DNA of 64,000 nucleotides, from the NCBI RefSeq assembly GCF_014858005.1, contig NZ_JACYOT010000004.1, forward strand, positions 124,001-188,000. Direction: 5' to 3'. Both the position numbers and the translations under genes were made by a program. The notes under the pieces are model-generated. The model saw nothing but the letters and a program-made list of their open reading frames with translations, did not search any database and was not told where the DNA came from. Origin of the DNA: Propioniciclava soli (GTDB lineage Bacteria > Actinomycetota > Actinomycetes > Propionibacteriales > Propionibacteriaceae). Shown here in pieces: positions 10,862-21,083 of the stretch; the first letter of the stretch is position 1; every line of letters starts with the position of its first letter.

Positions 10862-12364
10862 ATGGCCATTCCCTCGTTCGTCGACCAGGCGACGCTGCGC
10901 GTCGCCGGCGGCAACGGCGGCCACGGCTGCGCGTCCGTCCACCGCGAGAAGTTCAAGCCGCTCGGGGGTCCGGACGGCGGCAACGGCGGACAGGGCGGCT
11001 CGGTGATCCTGCGGGTGGACGAGGGGCTGACCACGCTCGTCGACTACCACCGGCAGTCGCAGCGACGCGCCACCAACGGCCAGCCCGGGGAGGGCGGCCA
11101 CAAGGCCGGTGCGAACGGTGAGGACATCGTGCTCGCCGTGCCGGACGGCACGATCGTCACCGACGCCGAGACCGGCCAGGTGCTCGCCGATCTCATCGGT
11201 GAGGGTGCCGAGGCTGTGATCGCGGCCGGTGGGCGGGGCGGCCTGGGCAACGCCGCGCTGGCGACCTCCGCGCGGAAGGCACCCGGCTTCGCCCTGCTCG
11301 GCGAGGAGGGCGAGGAGCGCACCATCACCCTCGAGCTGAAGGTGCTCGCCGACGTCGGGCTCGTCGGTTTCCCGAGCGCTGGCAAGTCGAGCCTGATCGC
11401 CGCGATCAGCCGGGCCCGGCCCAAGATCGCCGACTACCCGTTCACGACGCTGGTGCCGAACCTGGGGGTGGTGGTGGCCGGCTCCACCACGTTCACCGTG
11501 GCCGACGTGCCGGGGCTGATCGAGGGTGCCTCGGAGGGCCGCGGGCTGGGCCACGACTTCCTGCGCCACATCGAGCGTTGCCAGGCCATCGTCCACGTGA
11601 TCGACTGCGCCACCTACGAGCCGGGGCGCGATCCGGTCTCCGACCTCGACGTGATCGAGGCCGAGCTCGCCGCCCACGGCGGGTTGGAGGACCGGCCGCG
11701 CCTGGTCGCCCTCAACAAGATCGACATCCCGGACGCCGCCGAGCTCGCCGAGATCGTGCAGCCTGACCTGGAGGCCCGCGGGTTGCGGGTGTTCCGCATC
11801 TCGACGAAGTCGAGCGAGGGACTGCAGGCGCTGACGTTCGCGATGGCAGCTCTGGTGGACGAACGCCGCGCGGCCGCACCGGCGCCCGCGCCGGAGCGCA
11901 TCGTGATTCGTCCCACGCCCGTCGCGGGCGGCCCCGAATTCACCATTCGGCAGATGGGTGACGGGGAGGGCGGCTTCGTGTGGCGGGTCGAAGGGGCCAA
12001 GCCCGAGCGGTGGGTCAAGCAGACCGACTTCGGCAATCCCGAGGCCGTCGGCTACCTCGCCGACCGCTTCACCCGGCTCGGCATCGAGGACGCGCTGCTC
12101 GACCGGGGGGCCCGCGAGGGTGATGCCGTCGCGATCGGCGCGGGGGACAACCCGGTGGTGTTCGACTTCGCCCCCCAGGTCGGCTCCGGCGCGGAGATCC
12201 TGGCCCGCCGGGGTGACGACGAGCGGCTGCACGGGGAACGTGCGTCGGTGCGGCGTCGGCGCGACCTCGACGCGGAGTACCACGCCGCGAAGGCCGCCGC
12301 GGAGGGGGTGGCGCGCGACCCGCGGCAGAGCTGGCGCGTCACCGACGACGGGGTCGAGGCGTGA
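10862..12364 (+). CDS. obgE: GTPase Obg (CgtA)
   Basis: A 500-residue ribosome-associated GTPase. The N-terminal glycine-rich Obg fold (residues 1-160) has GGNGGHGC and [12 protein letters not shown]; the G domain has GFPSAGKSS (G1), DVPGLIEGA (G3) and NKID (G4); the C-terminal OCT domain follows, with a long actinobacterial tail. It acts in 50S assembly and growth control. The ATG at 10862 has GGAG 7 nt upstream; a TTG two codons earlier is in frame but unlikely. A TAGGAT box at 10818-10823 could be its promoter. Its stop overlaps the proB start. Confidence 0.97.
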   Translation: MAIPSFVDQATLRVAGGNGGHGCASVHREKFKPLGGPDGGNGGQGGSVILRVDEGLTTLVDYHRQSQRRATNGQPGEGGHKAGANGEDIVLAVPDGTIVTDAETGQVLADLIGEGAEAVIAAGGRGGLGNAALATSARKAPGFALLGEEGEERTITLELKVLADVGLVGFPSAGKSSLIAAISRARPKIADYPFTTLVPNLGVVVAGSTTFTVADVPGLIEGASEGRGLGHDFLRHIERCQAIVHVIDCATYEPGRDPVSDLDVIEAELAAHGGLEDRPRLVALNKIDIPDAAELAEIVQPDLEARGLRVFRISTKSSEGLQALTFAMAALVDERRAAAPAPAPERIVIRPTPVAGGPEFTIRQMGDGEGGFVWRVEGAKPERWVKQTDFGNPEAVGYLADRFTRLGIEDALLDRGAREGDAVAIGAGDNPVVFDFAPQVGSGAEILARRGDDERLHGERASVRRRRDLDAEYHAAKAAAEGVARDPRQSWRVTDDGVEA

Positions 12365-13491
12365 CCGGCGGCGTCCGCCCCGACATCGCGGCCGCGCGAC
12401 GCATCGTCGTCAAGATCGGCAGCAGCTCCATCACCGACGCGGCGGGTCACCCCGACGCGCGGCACATGAACGCGCTGGTGGACGCGATCGCCGCGGCGAG
12501 GGCGTCCGGCACCGAGGTGGTGGTCGTCAGCTCGGGTGCCGTGGCCGCCGGCCTGGAGCCACTCGGGCTGCTCGACCGGCCGCGTGATCTGGCGAGCCAG
12601 CAGGCGGCGGCGTCGGTGGGGCAGGGGTTGCTGTTGGCGCGGTACACGGCGCTGTTCGCCGCCCACGGGTTGCGCGTGGGGCAAGTGTTGCTGACGGTGG
12701 AGGACATCGCGCGCAAGGCGTCCTACGGCAACGTGGAGCGCACGTTCACGCGGCTGCTGGAGCTGGGCGTCGTGCCGGTCGTGAACGAGAACGACACGGT
12801 GGCGACCAACGAGCTCCGGTTCGGTGACAACGACAAGATGGCGGCCCTGGTGGCCCACGTGGTGTGGGCGGACGCGCTGTTCCTGCTCAGCGATGTCGAT
12901 GCGCTCTACACCGACCACCCGGCGCGGCCGGGGGCGCGCCGCTTGGATGACGTGCCGGAGGTGGACGACCTGGCGGTCGACACCTCGCGAGGCGGCGCTC
13001 ACGTCGGCACCGGTGGCATGACGACCAAGCTGGAGGCGGCCAAGATCGCCACCCACGCGGGGGTCCCCGTGGTGCTGGCCTCTGCGGACGCGGTTGCGCC
13101 GGCGCTGGCGGGGGAGCCGGTGGGCACCTACTTCCACGCCTCGGGGCGGCGTCGCTCGCGGCGGCTGCTCTGGCTGGCGTACGCGTCGCGGACAGCCGGT
13201 GAGGTGGTGCTCGATGCGGGAGCCGTCCGGGCCGTCGTGGAGCGCAAGGCGTCCCTGTTGCCGGCGGGGGTCACGGCGTTCTCGGGTGATTTCCACGCCG
13301 GTGATCCGATCCGCATGGTGGACGCGGCCGGCGAGCTGATCGGGCACGGGCTGAGCAGTTACGACGCGGCCGACCTGCCCGGCGTCCTGGGCCGCTCCAC
13401 CCGGGACCTCGTGGCCGAGCGCGGCGCGGGCTTCGACCGGGAGCTGGTCCACCGCGACGCGCTGATCCTGCGCAAGCGGTTCCGGGGCTGA
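12361..13491 (+). CDS. proB: Glutamate 5-kinase with PUA domain
   Basis: A 376-residue enzyme catalysing the first step of proline synthesis, phosphorylation of glutamate. The amino-acid kinase domain starts [13 protein letters not shown], with [18 protein letters not shown] and [14 protein letters not shown]-terminal PUA domain follows from about residue 285. The GTG start overlaps the obgE stop (GTGA), so they are coupled. Its usual partner proA is not next door: it begins 12.8 kb further on, beyond the fructan cluster. Confidence 0.97.
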   Translation: MTGGVRPDIAAARRIVVKIGSSSITDAAGHPDARHMNALVDAIAAARASGTEVVVVSSGAVAAGLEPLGLLDRPRDLASQQAAASVGQGLLLARYTALFAAHGLRVGQVLLTVEDIARKASYGNVERTFTRLLELGVVPVVNENDTVATNELRFGDNDKMAALVAHVVWADALFLLSDVDALYTDHPARPGARRLDDVPEVDDLAVDTSRGGAHVGTGGMTTKLEAAKIATHAGVPVVLASADAVAPALAGEPVGTYFHASGRRRSRRLLWLAYASRTAGEVVLDAGAVRAVVERKASLLPAGVTAFSGDFHAGDPIRMVDAAGELIGHGLSSYDAADLPGVLGRSTRDLVAERGAGFDRELVHRDALILRKRFRG

Positions 13492-13620
13492 GCCCGGGCG
13501 AGGCTGCGCGCGGTTCGCGCCGCCCTGGAGGGCTTCCCCCGGGGGCCCGTGTGTCTCGGCAGCCCGGGACGCCGTGGGCGGCGGCCCGCTGTCCGGCCGC
13601 CCGGCCGTTTGGATCGCTCC
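13492..13620. other. Start of 756-bp gene-free interval after proB
   Basis: No coding signal on either strand. The interval to 14247 holds, in order, GC-rich self-complementary DNA after proB, a 20-bp minisatellite, a central palindrome with inverted copies, a ~91-bp palindromic element, a hexanucleotide array and LacI-type operator candidates, each listed separately. Confidence 0.6.
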
Positions 13621-13760
13621 CTGCCGTTCGGCCCGCCCCTCTGCTGTTCGGTCCGCCCCCCTGCCGTTCGGCCCGCCCCTCTGCTGTTCGGTCCGCCCCC
13701 CTGCTGTTCGGCCCGCCACCCTGCCGTTCGGCCCGCCCCCCTGCTGTTGGGTCCGCCCCC
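13621..13760. repeat. 20-bp minisatellite, seven tandem copies
   Basis: Seven head-to-tail 20-bp units related to CTGCCGTTCGGCCCGCCCCT and CTGCTGTTCGGTCCGCCCCC, in exact register, with a decayed eighth unit at 13761-13780. The variant units partly alternate, suggesting that a 40-bp pair was duplicated. Every frame across it stays open, which gives spurious repetitive reading frames. Confidence 0.93.
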
Positions 13761-13773
13761 CTGCGGGACGTCC

Positions 13774-13803
13774 ACCACCCTGCCGTCGCAACAGCAGGGT
13801 GGT
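13774..13803. repeat. Palindromic centre of the minisatellite region
   Basis: A perfect 10-bp inverted repeat, ACCACCCTGC (13774-13783) and GCAGGGTGGT (13794-13803), with a 10-nt loop. Left of it the repeat family reads CCCTGC.., right of it the same sequence appears in reverse complement. Confidence 0.8.
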
Positions 13804-13840
13804 GGGCCGAGGGCAGGGGGGTGACGGCAGGGGCAGGGTG

Positions 13841-13880
13841 GCGGCGCGAACGACAGGGTGGCGGCGCGAACGACAGGGTG
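13841..13880. repeat. Two inverted-orientation copies of the 20-bp repeat
   Basis: GCGGCGCGAACGACAGGGTG occurs twice in tandem (13841-13860 and 13861-13880). Its reverse complement resembles the 13621-13760 units, so the family is present in both orientations around the palindrome at 13774-13803. Confidence 0.8.
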
Positions 13881-13957
13881 GGTACCCCCTCGGGGTGAGG
13901 CCGCCGCAGCATCGGGGCCGAGCCGGTGCGGGTCGGGTCACGGGTTGCCCGCCCCGT

Positions 13958-14048
13958 GCGACGAAAACCCCACACTCGGTTCTGACCAACATCAGCCGCA
14001 CTGGTTTTGGGAGGTCGTTTCCGCGATCGAGTGTCGCATTCTCGTCGC
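13958..14048. repeat. ~91-bp imperfect palindromic element, copy A
   Basis: Terminal 21-bp arms at 13958-13978 and 14028-14048 are inverted repeats of each other with 17 of 21 matches (GCGACGAAAACCCCACACTCG at the left). The 49-bp core contains ACCAACATCAG and CACTG. The same arms and core recur at 26121-26212 beyond the fructan cluster. It resembles a REP-like or MITE-like element without coding capacity. Confidence 0.75.
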
Positions 14049-14081
14049 AGCCGCAGCCGCAACCGCAGCCGCAGTCGCAGC
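14046..14081. repeat. Hexanucleotide array (CGCAGC)6
   Basis: Six tandem CGCAGC-type units (two with one substitution). It begins inside the right arm of palindromic element A. Confidence 0.8.
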
Positions 14082-14143
14082 GGCCCACCACCACCGCCGC
14101 CACCACAACCACCATCCCCGTCAGCGTTCCGCGCCCACCCAAC

Positions 14144-14227
14144 TTAGGGTTTCCTAACTTTCTGGATCTTGACGCAGGTGGTCCCGCAGGCGTTGACTTC
14201 CTAACGCGAGTTACTGAAGCGCGTTAG
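14144..14227. promoter_or_regulatory. Candidate LacI-type operators upstream of the fructan regulator
   Basis: Two palindromes precede the LacI gene: TTAGG-N4-CCTAA (14144-14157) and CTAACGCG-N11-CGCGTTAG (14201-14208 with 14220-14227). The second lies 20 nt before the regulator start codon and contains CG-centred half-sites of LacI type. TTGACT at 14193-14198 may be a -35 element. This fits autoregulation and control of the downstream cluster. Confidence 0.5.
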
Positions 14228-14247
14228 TCCCTCGAAGGAGAGTGGTG

Positions 14248-15279
14248 ATGATGGCCAGCAAGGTCCGCAGCGACGTGACCATGGCGGACGTCGCCGCCGC
14301 CGCCGGGGTGTCCCGCACCACCGTCTCCTTCGTCCTCAACAAGCGTCAGGCCGGCATTCCGGAGGAGACCCGAACCCGGGTCCTGGAGGCCGTGTCCACT
14401 CTCGGCTACCGCCCCAACGCCGGTGCCCGCGCTCTCGCGTCCCAGCGCTCGGACTGGATCGGCCTGCTCACCGAGATCGTCACGGCGCCCTTCGCGGTGA
14501 ACGTCATCAAGGGCGCCAAGGATCGCGCCTGGGCCGACCATAAATACCTGCTCATCGCCTCCACCGACGACAACGTCACCGACGCCGCCGGGCTGGCGGA
14601 CCAGACGGTGCAGATCGAGAAGCTGCTGGAGCAGCGCATCGAGGGGCTCCTGCTGGCGGCGACCTGGCACCGCGCCATCACGGTCCCCGATGTGGCCCGG
14701 GAGGTTCCCACCGTCCTGGTGAACTGTTTCGACGCCGCCGGCGAGTTCCCCTCCATCGTCCCGGACGAGGTCGGCGGCGGGGTGGTGGCCACGCAGCGGC
14801 TGGTCGCCGCAGGCCACACCCGCATCGGCTTCATCACGTTCGAGGACGACATCCCCGCCGGGCAGGGGCGCCTGCGTGGCTACACCCGGGCGCTCGAGGC
14901 GGCCGGTCTGCCGTTCGAGCCCACCCTCGTCACGGGCGGGGACGCCACCGCCCTCGGTGGGTATGACGCCGCGAACCGTCTGCTCGACCGCGCCGAGCGC
15001 CCGACCGCCCTCTTCTGCGGCAACGATCGCATGGCCATGGGTGCCTACGACGCGATCAAGGAGCGTGGTCTGTCCATTCCCGGCGACCTCGCCGTCACCG
15101 GCTTCGACAACCAGGAACTGGTCAGCGCGTACCTGAGGCCCGCCCTCACGACCGTCGCGCTGCCCTTCGAAGAAATGGGAGCCGCCGGGGTCGCCACCCT
15201 GACGGCTCTCATCCAAGGGGAGGAGGTGCCGTCCTTGCAGACGGTGTCCTGTTCCTTGCTCGAACGTTCGTCGGTCTGA
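14248..15279 (+). CDS. LacI-family transcriptional regulator (fructan cluster)
   Basis: A 343-residue repressor. The N-terminal helix-turn-helix and hinge are TMADVAAAAGVSRTTVSFVL and LGYRPNAGARALA; the periplasmic-binding-protein-like sensor domain follows (NDRMAMGAYDAIKERGLSIP, VTGFDNQELVSAY). The ATG at 14248 has GAAGGAG 7 nt upstream; upstream in-frame GTG and ATG codons are less likely. It is the first gene of the fructan island, same strand, 61 bp before the transporter, so it probably represses the cluster until a fructose-derived ligand binds. Confidence 0.92.
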   Translation: MMASKVRSDVTMADVAAAAGVSRTTVSFVLNKRQAGIPEETRTRVLEAVSTLGYRPNAGARALASQRSDWIGLLTEIVTAPFAVNVIKGAKDRAWADHKYLLIASTDDNVTDAAGLADQTVQIEKLLEQRIEGLLLAATWHRAITVPDVAREVPTVLVNCFDAAGEFPSIVPDEVGGGVVATQRLVAAGHTRIGFITFEDDIPAGQGRLRGYTRALEAAGLPFEPTLVTGGDATALGGYDAANRLLDRAERPTALFCGNDRMAMGAYDAIKERGLSIPGDLAVTGFDNQELVSAYLRPALTTVALPFEEMGAAGVATLTALIQGEEVPSLQTVSCSLLERSSV

Positions 15280-15340
15280 CTCCCATCGGCCCGACGAACA
15301 CCCACCCATCGCGTCCGCGATTCAGGAAGGAAGCATCATC

Positions 15341-17032
15341 ATGACACACCACCCGTCCCGGGGTCGGCGGCCCGGCCGAGCCCTTCTGGGCGTCGCCGCG
15401 ACCGTGCTGGCCGGCACGCTCGCCTTCTCGGGCTGCGCGTCCGGCACCGCGACCACGAGCGCCTCGACACCCGCTGCCGACAACGCGACCGCGCTGCTGA
15501 CGATCCCGCGCGAGGACATGGGCACCTTCACGCGCAACTTCAACCCGTTCAGCCCCAACGCCGCGCCCATGACGACCCAGGCGATCCACGAGTCGATGCT
15601 CATCTACAACCCCGCGGCCGGCAACACCGTCCCCTGGCTCGCCACCGAGTGGGCTGCCTCCGATGACAACCGGACGCTGACCTTCACCCTGCGCGACGGC
15701 GTCCAGTGGTCCGACGGCGAGCCGCTCGTCGCCGACGACGTGGCCTACACCTTCGAGCTCCAGAAGGAGATCATGGGTGGGTTCGAGTACCTCGACTCCG
15801 TGACGGCGTCGGACGCCCACACGGTCGTCTTCACGTTCTCGCGGGACTACTCCCCGGCCCTCTACGAGATCGGCCAGATGCCCATCGTGCCCAAGCACGT
15901 GTGGGAGGCCATCGAGGATCCGGCGAAGGCCACCAACGAGACGCCGGTCGGCACCGGGCCCTACACCGAGATCACCAACTTCGCCGCCCAGTCTTTCACC
16001 CTCGGCAAGAACCCGCATTACTGGCAGCCCGACGCCCAGCACATCGAGGGCATCAAGATGCTGGCCTTCGCCGGCAACGACGGTGCCAACCTGGCCGCCG
16101 CCAACGGCGACGTGGACTGGGCGCCGCAGTACATCCCGAACATCGAGCGCACCTTCATCTCGCGCGACCCGGAGCACCGCCACTACTGGTTCCCGCCCAC
16201 CGGTTCGATGATCAACTTCATGGTCAACACCACCAAGGCGCCCTTCAACGACGTCAACGTCCGCAAGGCCCTGTCCATGGCCATCGACCGCGAGCAGATC
16301 GTCTCCGTCGGCATGTCGGGCTACACCGAGCCCGCCGACTGCACCGGCCTGTCGGGCAGCTACGAGACCTGGAAGGACGCGTCGCTGCAGGACTCCTGCG
16401 ACTGGATCGAACGGGACGTCGACGCCGCCAACGCCCTGCTGGACGAGGCGGGCTACCCCAAGGGCGCCGACGGCCAGCGGACGCTGCCCGATGGCAGCCC
16501 GTTCACCTTCGACTTCTCGGTCGGGTCGACGTCGTCGGACTGGGTGTCGGTCGCCAACGTCATCAGCCAGAACCTGGCCGACGTCGGCATCACCATGACC
16601 GTGGACGCCCCCGACTGGTCGGCCGTCGTCGCCGGCTATGAGACCGGCGACTTCGACTCCGGCATCGTCTGGTCATCCAATGACCCGACGCCCTACCAGT
16701 ACTACCTCAACCTGATGAGCCCGACGAAGGTCAAGCCGGTCGGCGAGCAGACCCACGACAACTACGGCCGCTTCGGATCCGCCGATGCCCAGGCGTTGCT
16801 CGACCAGTTCGCCGCCACGCAGGACGAGGAGACCCAGCACGAGATCGTGGACGACCTCCAGGCCCTGTACGGCCAGGAGCTCCCGACGATCCCGCTGTTC
16901 CCCGGGCCGGAGTGGGGTGCCTACAACGACTCCCGCTTCGTGGGCTGGCCCACCGCGGACGACCCGTACGCCACCCTCGGCACCCGGGCGCCCACCACCG
17001 TGCTGGTGCTCACCACGCTGGAGCCCCGCTGA
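15341..17032 (+). CDS. ABC transporter substrate-binding lipoprotein, family 5 (Dpp/Opp-type)
   Basis: A 563-residue lipoprotein. A basic N-terminus and hydrophobic stretch end in the lipobox AFSGC with Cys32 as lipidation site. The body has SBP_bac_5 features (LTFTLRDGVQWSDGEPLVAD, GTGPYTEI, VNVRKALSMAIDREQI). The family binds peptides, but several members bind oligosaccharides. Its place beside two GH32 enzymes suggests fructo-oligosaccharide binding; this is inference. The ribosome-binding site is GAAGGAAG. It is followed by a hairpin before the permease genes. Confidence 0.88.
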   Translation: MTHHPSRGRRPGRALLGVAATVLAGTLAFSGCASGTATTSASTPAADNATALLTIPREDMGTFTRNFNPFSPNAAPMTTQAIHESMLIYNPAAGNTVPWLATEWAASDDNRTLTFTLRDGVQWSDGEPLVADDVAYTFELQKEIMGGFEYLDSVTASDAHTVVFTFSRDYSPALYEIGQMPIVPKHVWEAIEDPAKATNETPVGTGPYTEITNFAAQSFTLGKNPHYWQPDAQHIEGIKMLAFAGNDGANLAAANGDVDWAPQYIPNIERTFISRDPEHRHYWFPPTGSMINFMVNTTKAPFNDVNVRKALSMAIDREQIVSVGMSGYTEPADCTGLSGSYETWKDASLQDSCDWIERDVDAANALLDEAGYPKGADGQRTLPDGSPFTFDFSVGSTSSDWVSVANVISQNLADVGITMTVDAPDWSAVVAGYETGDFDSGIVWSSNDPTPYQYYLNLMSPTKVKPVGEQTHDNYGRFGSADAQALLDQFAATQDEETQHEIVDDLQALYGQELPTIPLFPGPEWGAYNDSRFVGWPTADDPYATLGTRAPTTVLVLTTLEPR

Positions 17033-17042
17033 GCTGATCACC

Positions 17043-17077
17043 GCGGGCGTGGCGCCCTGCCCGGACGCCACGCCCGC
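17043..17077 (+). terminator. Intra-operon hairpin after the binding-protein gene
   Basis: A perfect 12-bp stem GCGGGCGTGGCG (17043-17054) with CGCCACGCCCGC (17066-17077) and an 11-nt loop, between the lipoprotein and first permease genes. It probably protects or partly terminates the transcript so that binding protein exceeds permease. Confidence 0.7.
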
Positions 17078-17154
17078 CCCGCCCGGACGCCCCCGCCCGC
17101 GGCCCGCCCGTCCCCACCCCCACACCCTCTTCAGCTCGACAAGGAGATGACCGG

Positions 17155-18132
17155 ATGCGCTACCTCACCCGGCGACTCGGCTTCTACCTGGTGGCCTTCT
17201 GGGTCTCGGTCACCCTGAACTTCATGCTGCCCCGCTTCATGCCGGGCGACCCCGTGTCGCGCATGATGGCCCGCTCCACCAACCAGCTCTCCAGCGACCA
17301 GATCGTCCAGCTGCAACGCCTGTTCGGCCTGGATGACCGCCCGCTGTGGCAGCAGTACGTCAGCTACCTCGACGACATGATCCACGGCCGCATGGGGGTG
17401 TCCATCTCACGCTTCCCGACGCCCGTCGTCGAGGTGATCGGCTCCCAGATCGGGTGGACGCTGCTGCTCGGCGGCACCTCGCTGGTCATCGCCGCCCTCG
17501 TCGGCAACCTGCTCGGCATCGTCGCCGCGTGGCGCCGCGGCGGTTGGATCGACTCGTTCCTCCCGCCGGTGCTGATCTTCGTCGGCTCCTTCCCCTACTT
17601 CTGGCTCGCGATGGGCGCGTTGTGGGTGTTCGGCCTCTCCCTCGGCTGGTTCCCGATCCGCCACGCCTTCGACGACGGTCTGCAACCCGGCCTCTCGCCG
17701 GAGTTCTTGGGCTCCGTCGCCACGCACCTGTTCCTGCCCGCCCTGACCATCGTGCTGGTGTCGATCGGTGGCTGGATGCTCGGCATGCGCAACACGATGA
17801 TCGCGACGAACTCCGAGGACTACATCACGATGGCCCAGGCGAAGGGGCTGCGTCCGAGCCGCATCATCTTCCGCTACGCCGCCCGCAACGCCATGCTCCC
17901 TGCGGTGACCAGCTTCGGCATGAGCCTCGGCTTCGTGGTGGGTGGCGCGCTGCTCACCGAGACGGTGTTCGCCTACCCCGGCGTCGGCTATCAGCTCCTC
18001 GCCGCCGTCCAGGGCCTCGACTACCCGCTCATGCAGGGCCTGTTCCTCATCATCACCTCGGCGGTGCTCGTGGCGAACTTCCTCGTCGACATCGTCTACG
18101 TCCGCCTCGACCCGCGCGTGCGGGTCTCCTGA
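17155..18132 (+). CDS. ABC transporter permease, DppB/OppB type
   Basis: A 325-residue permease starting MRYLTRRLGFYLVAFWVSV, with the long first periplasmic loop and about six transmembrane helices of OppB-type proteins. The EAA-like cytoplasmic loop is in ITMAQAKGLRPSRIIFRYAA. It forms the membrane channel with the next gene. The start is supported by AAGGAGATGACCGG upstream. Confidence 0.92.
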   Translation: MRYLTRRLGFYLVAFWVSVTLNFMLPRFMPGDPVSRMMARSTNQLSSDQIVQLQRLFGLDDRPLWQQYVSYLDDMIHGRMGVSISRFPTPVVEVIGSQIGWTLLLGGTSLVIAALVGNLLGIVAAWRRGGWIDSFLPPVLIFVGSFPYFWLAMGALWVFGLSLGWFPIRHAFDDGLQPGLSPEFLGSVATHLFLPALTIVLVSIGGWMLGMRNTMIATNSEDYITMAQAKGLRPSRIIFRYAARNAMLPAVTSFGMSLGFVVGGALLTETVFAYPGVGYQLLAAVQGLDYPLMQGLFLIITSAVLVANFLVDIVYVRLDPRVRVS

Positions 18133-18145
18133 GGGGAGAATCACC

Positions 18146-19110
18146 ATGACCACCGCCCCCACCATCGACGGCCTCCGCGCCGAGACGGGCGAGGACGCCG
18201 TGCCCGCCGTCACGCGGCCAGCCGTCCGGCGTCCGAACCGGAGCTTCGTCCACGGCCTGCTCACCAATCGGAAGGCCACGTTCGGGGCCGGCGTCGTCCT
18301 GCTCTTCATCGCGCTGGCGCTGCTCGCACCCGTCCTCGCACCGGGGGATCCCATGCGGATCACGGGGGCCATCGGTGAGGAACCGTCCGCCGCCCACTGG
18401 CTGGGCACCACCGCGAAGGGCCAGGACGTGCTGGCGCTCACCCTGCACGGCGCCCGCAGCTCGCTGTTCGTCGGCTTCACCGTCGGCATCCTCGCGACCG
18501 TGCTCGGCGTGGGCGTCGGGCTCGCGTCCGCGTTCTTCGGCAAGGTGGTCGACGAGGTGCTCTCGCTCGTCACCAACGTGTTCCTGCTTGTGCCCTCCCT
18601 GCCGCTCCTCGTGATCCTCGCGGCCTTCCTCCCCCCGGGGCTGACGACGGTGATCCTCGTGCTCGTCCTCACGGGTTGGGCGGGCTCGGCCCGCGTGCTG
18701 CGCTCGCAGGCCCTGTCGATCAAGGCCAAGGACTACGTCGCCGCCGCCCAGGTGAGTGGCGAGCGGCCCTGGCGGATCATGGTCGCGGAGATCCTGCCCA
18801 ACATGGCGTCCATCGTCATGGGCACGCTGCTCGGCTGCGTGATCGGGGCCATCGGCGCGCAGGCCGGCCTGGAGTTCCTGGGGTTGGGTGACATCTCCCG
18901 GGTCTCGTGGGGGACGAACCTGTACTGGGCGGGCAATGAGGGCGCCCTGATGACCGGCGCGTGGTGGGTGTTCGTGCCCTCCGGCTTCGCGATCGCCGCG
19001 GTCGCGTTCGCGCTCGCCATGATCAACTACGCGGTGGACGAGGTCACCAACCCGCGGCTCCGCAAGGTCAAGCACGCCGGACGCACCGGCCGACGCGAGG
19101 AGGGACGCGC

Positions 19111-19114
<4 letters not shown>
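18146..19114 (+). CDS. ABC transporter permease, DppC/OppC type
   Basis: A 322-residue permease. It has an N-terminal cytoplasmic tail of ~40 residues, then a first helix GVVLLFIALALLAPVLAPGD, the conserved HWLGTTAKGQDVLALTLHGAR segment and five further helices. The coupling loop is AAAQVSGERPWRIMVAEILP. It pairs with the preceding DppB-type permease. Its stop overlaps the next start (ATGA). Confidence 0.92.
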
Positions 19115-20033
<919 letters not shown>

Positions 20034-20037
<4 letters not shown>

Positions 20038-21083
20038 ACGCCGTGCTGTCCGTCGAGGGGGTGAGCAAGACGTTCCGCGGGGGGAGCCTGTTCCGCCGCA
20101 CCAGCGTCGCCGCGCTGACCGACGTCGACCTCGAGCTGGGGGCCGGCGAGATCGTCGCGCTCGTGGGGGAGTCGGGGTCGGGCAAGTCGACGCTGGCCCG
20201 GTGCATCGCCCGGTTGGAGCGGCCCGATGCCGGGCGCATCCTGCTGGAGGGGACGCCGACCGACCGCGTCGCCGGCGGTGCGCGCGGGTACCGCTCCCGC
20301 GTCCAGATGGTGTTCCAGGACCCGTTCGGGTCGCTCAACCCGGTGCACCGCACGGAACACTTCCTGCGGCGCCCCCTCGAGATCCACCACGTGACCCGGG
20401 GTGAGCAGGAGACCGCGGCCCTGCTCGAGGAACTCATGCTCACGGTGGGTCTGGAGCCCGACATGCTGCACTCCTACCCCCACGAGCTGTCCGGAGGGCA
20501 GCGCCAGCGCGTCGCCATCGCCCGCGCCCTCGCGGTGAGGCCGCAGGTGATCCTCGCCGATGAGCCGACGTCGATGCTCGACGTGAGCGTGCGGATCGGC
20601 GTGCTGAACCTGATGCGCCGGCTGCGCGACGAGCAGGGCATCTCGATGCTGTACATCACGCACGACCTGGCCAGCGCCCGCTACCTCGCCGACCGCACCG
20701 CGGTGATGTTCGCCGGCGAGATCGTCGAGTCGGGGGAGTCGTTGGCGCTGCTGGCCCAGCCGGCCCACCCGTACACCGAGCTGTTGGTCTCGGCCGTCCC
20801 CGACCCCGAGCGTGCCGGCACGTTCGACCCCTACGCCCGCGCCGCGCTGCGCCGCCGGGTGTTGGCGGCGGAGAGCTGCCCCTTCGAGGGGGGCGACGAG
20901 GCGTGCTCGGCCACGGAGCCCGTCCACCACCAGGTCGGCGATCCGGCCGATCGGCACTGGGCCCGCTGCCACCTCTACCGGCCCCGGGCCACCAGCGGGG
21001 CCAACGCCCTCACGGCCGGGGGGACGGACGCAGCCGCCGCCGGGGGCGTCCTCGGTGCAGATCGGGACGGGGTGGCGGCATGA
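20034..21083 (+). CDS. ABC transporter ATPase, DppF/OppF type
   Basis: A 349-residue ATPase. Walker A GESGSGKST, signature LSGGQRQRVAIARALA, Walker B VILADEPTSMLD. The C-terminal domain keeps the Cys residues typical of OppD/F tails (ESCPFEGGDEACSATEP then RWARCHLY). It has an extra Ala/Gly-rich tail of ~30 residues. It starts inside the stop of the previous gene and overlaps the GH32 start in the same way, tying transport to hydrolysis. Confidence 0.92.

Noticed and set aside
13621-13760. Possible CRISPR array
   Set aside because: The 20-bp units are directly adjacent with no spacers and there are no cas genes; it is a minisatellite.
13271-14142. Long repetitive frames across the minisatellite on both strands
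   Set aside because: The 20-bp repeat keeps several frames open by chance and they encode repeats such as GGPNSRGA with no start signal or partner. I regard the region as non-coding.
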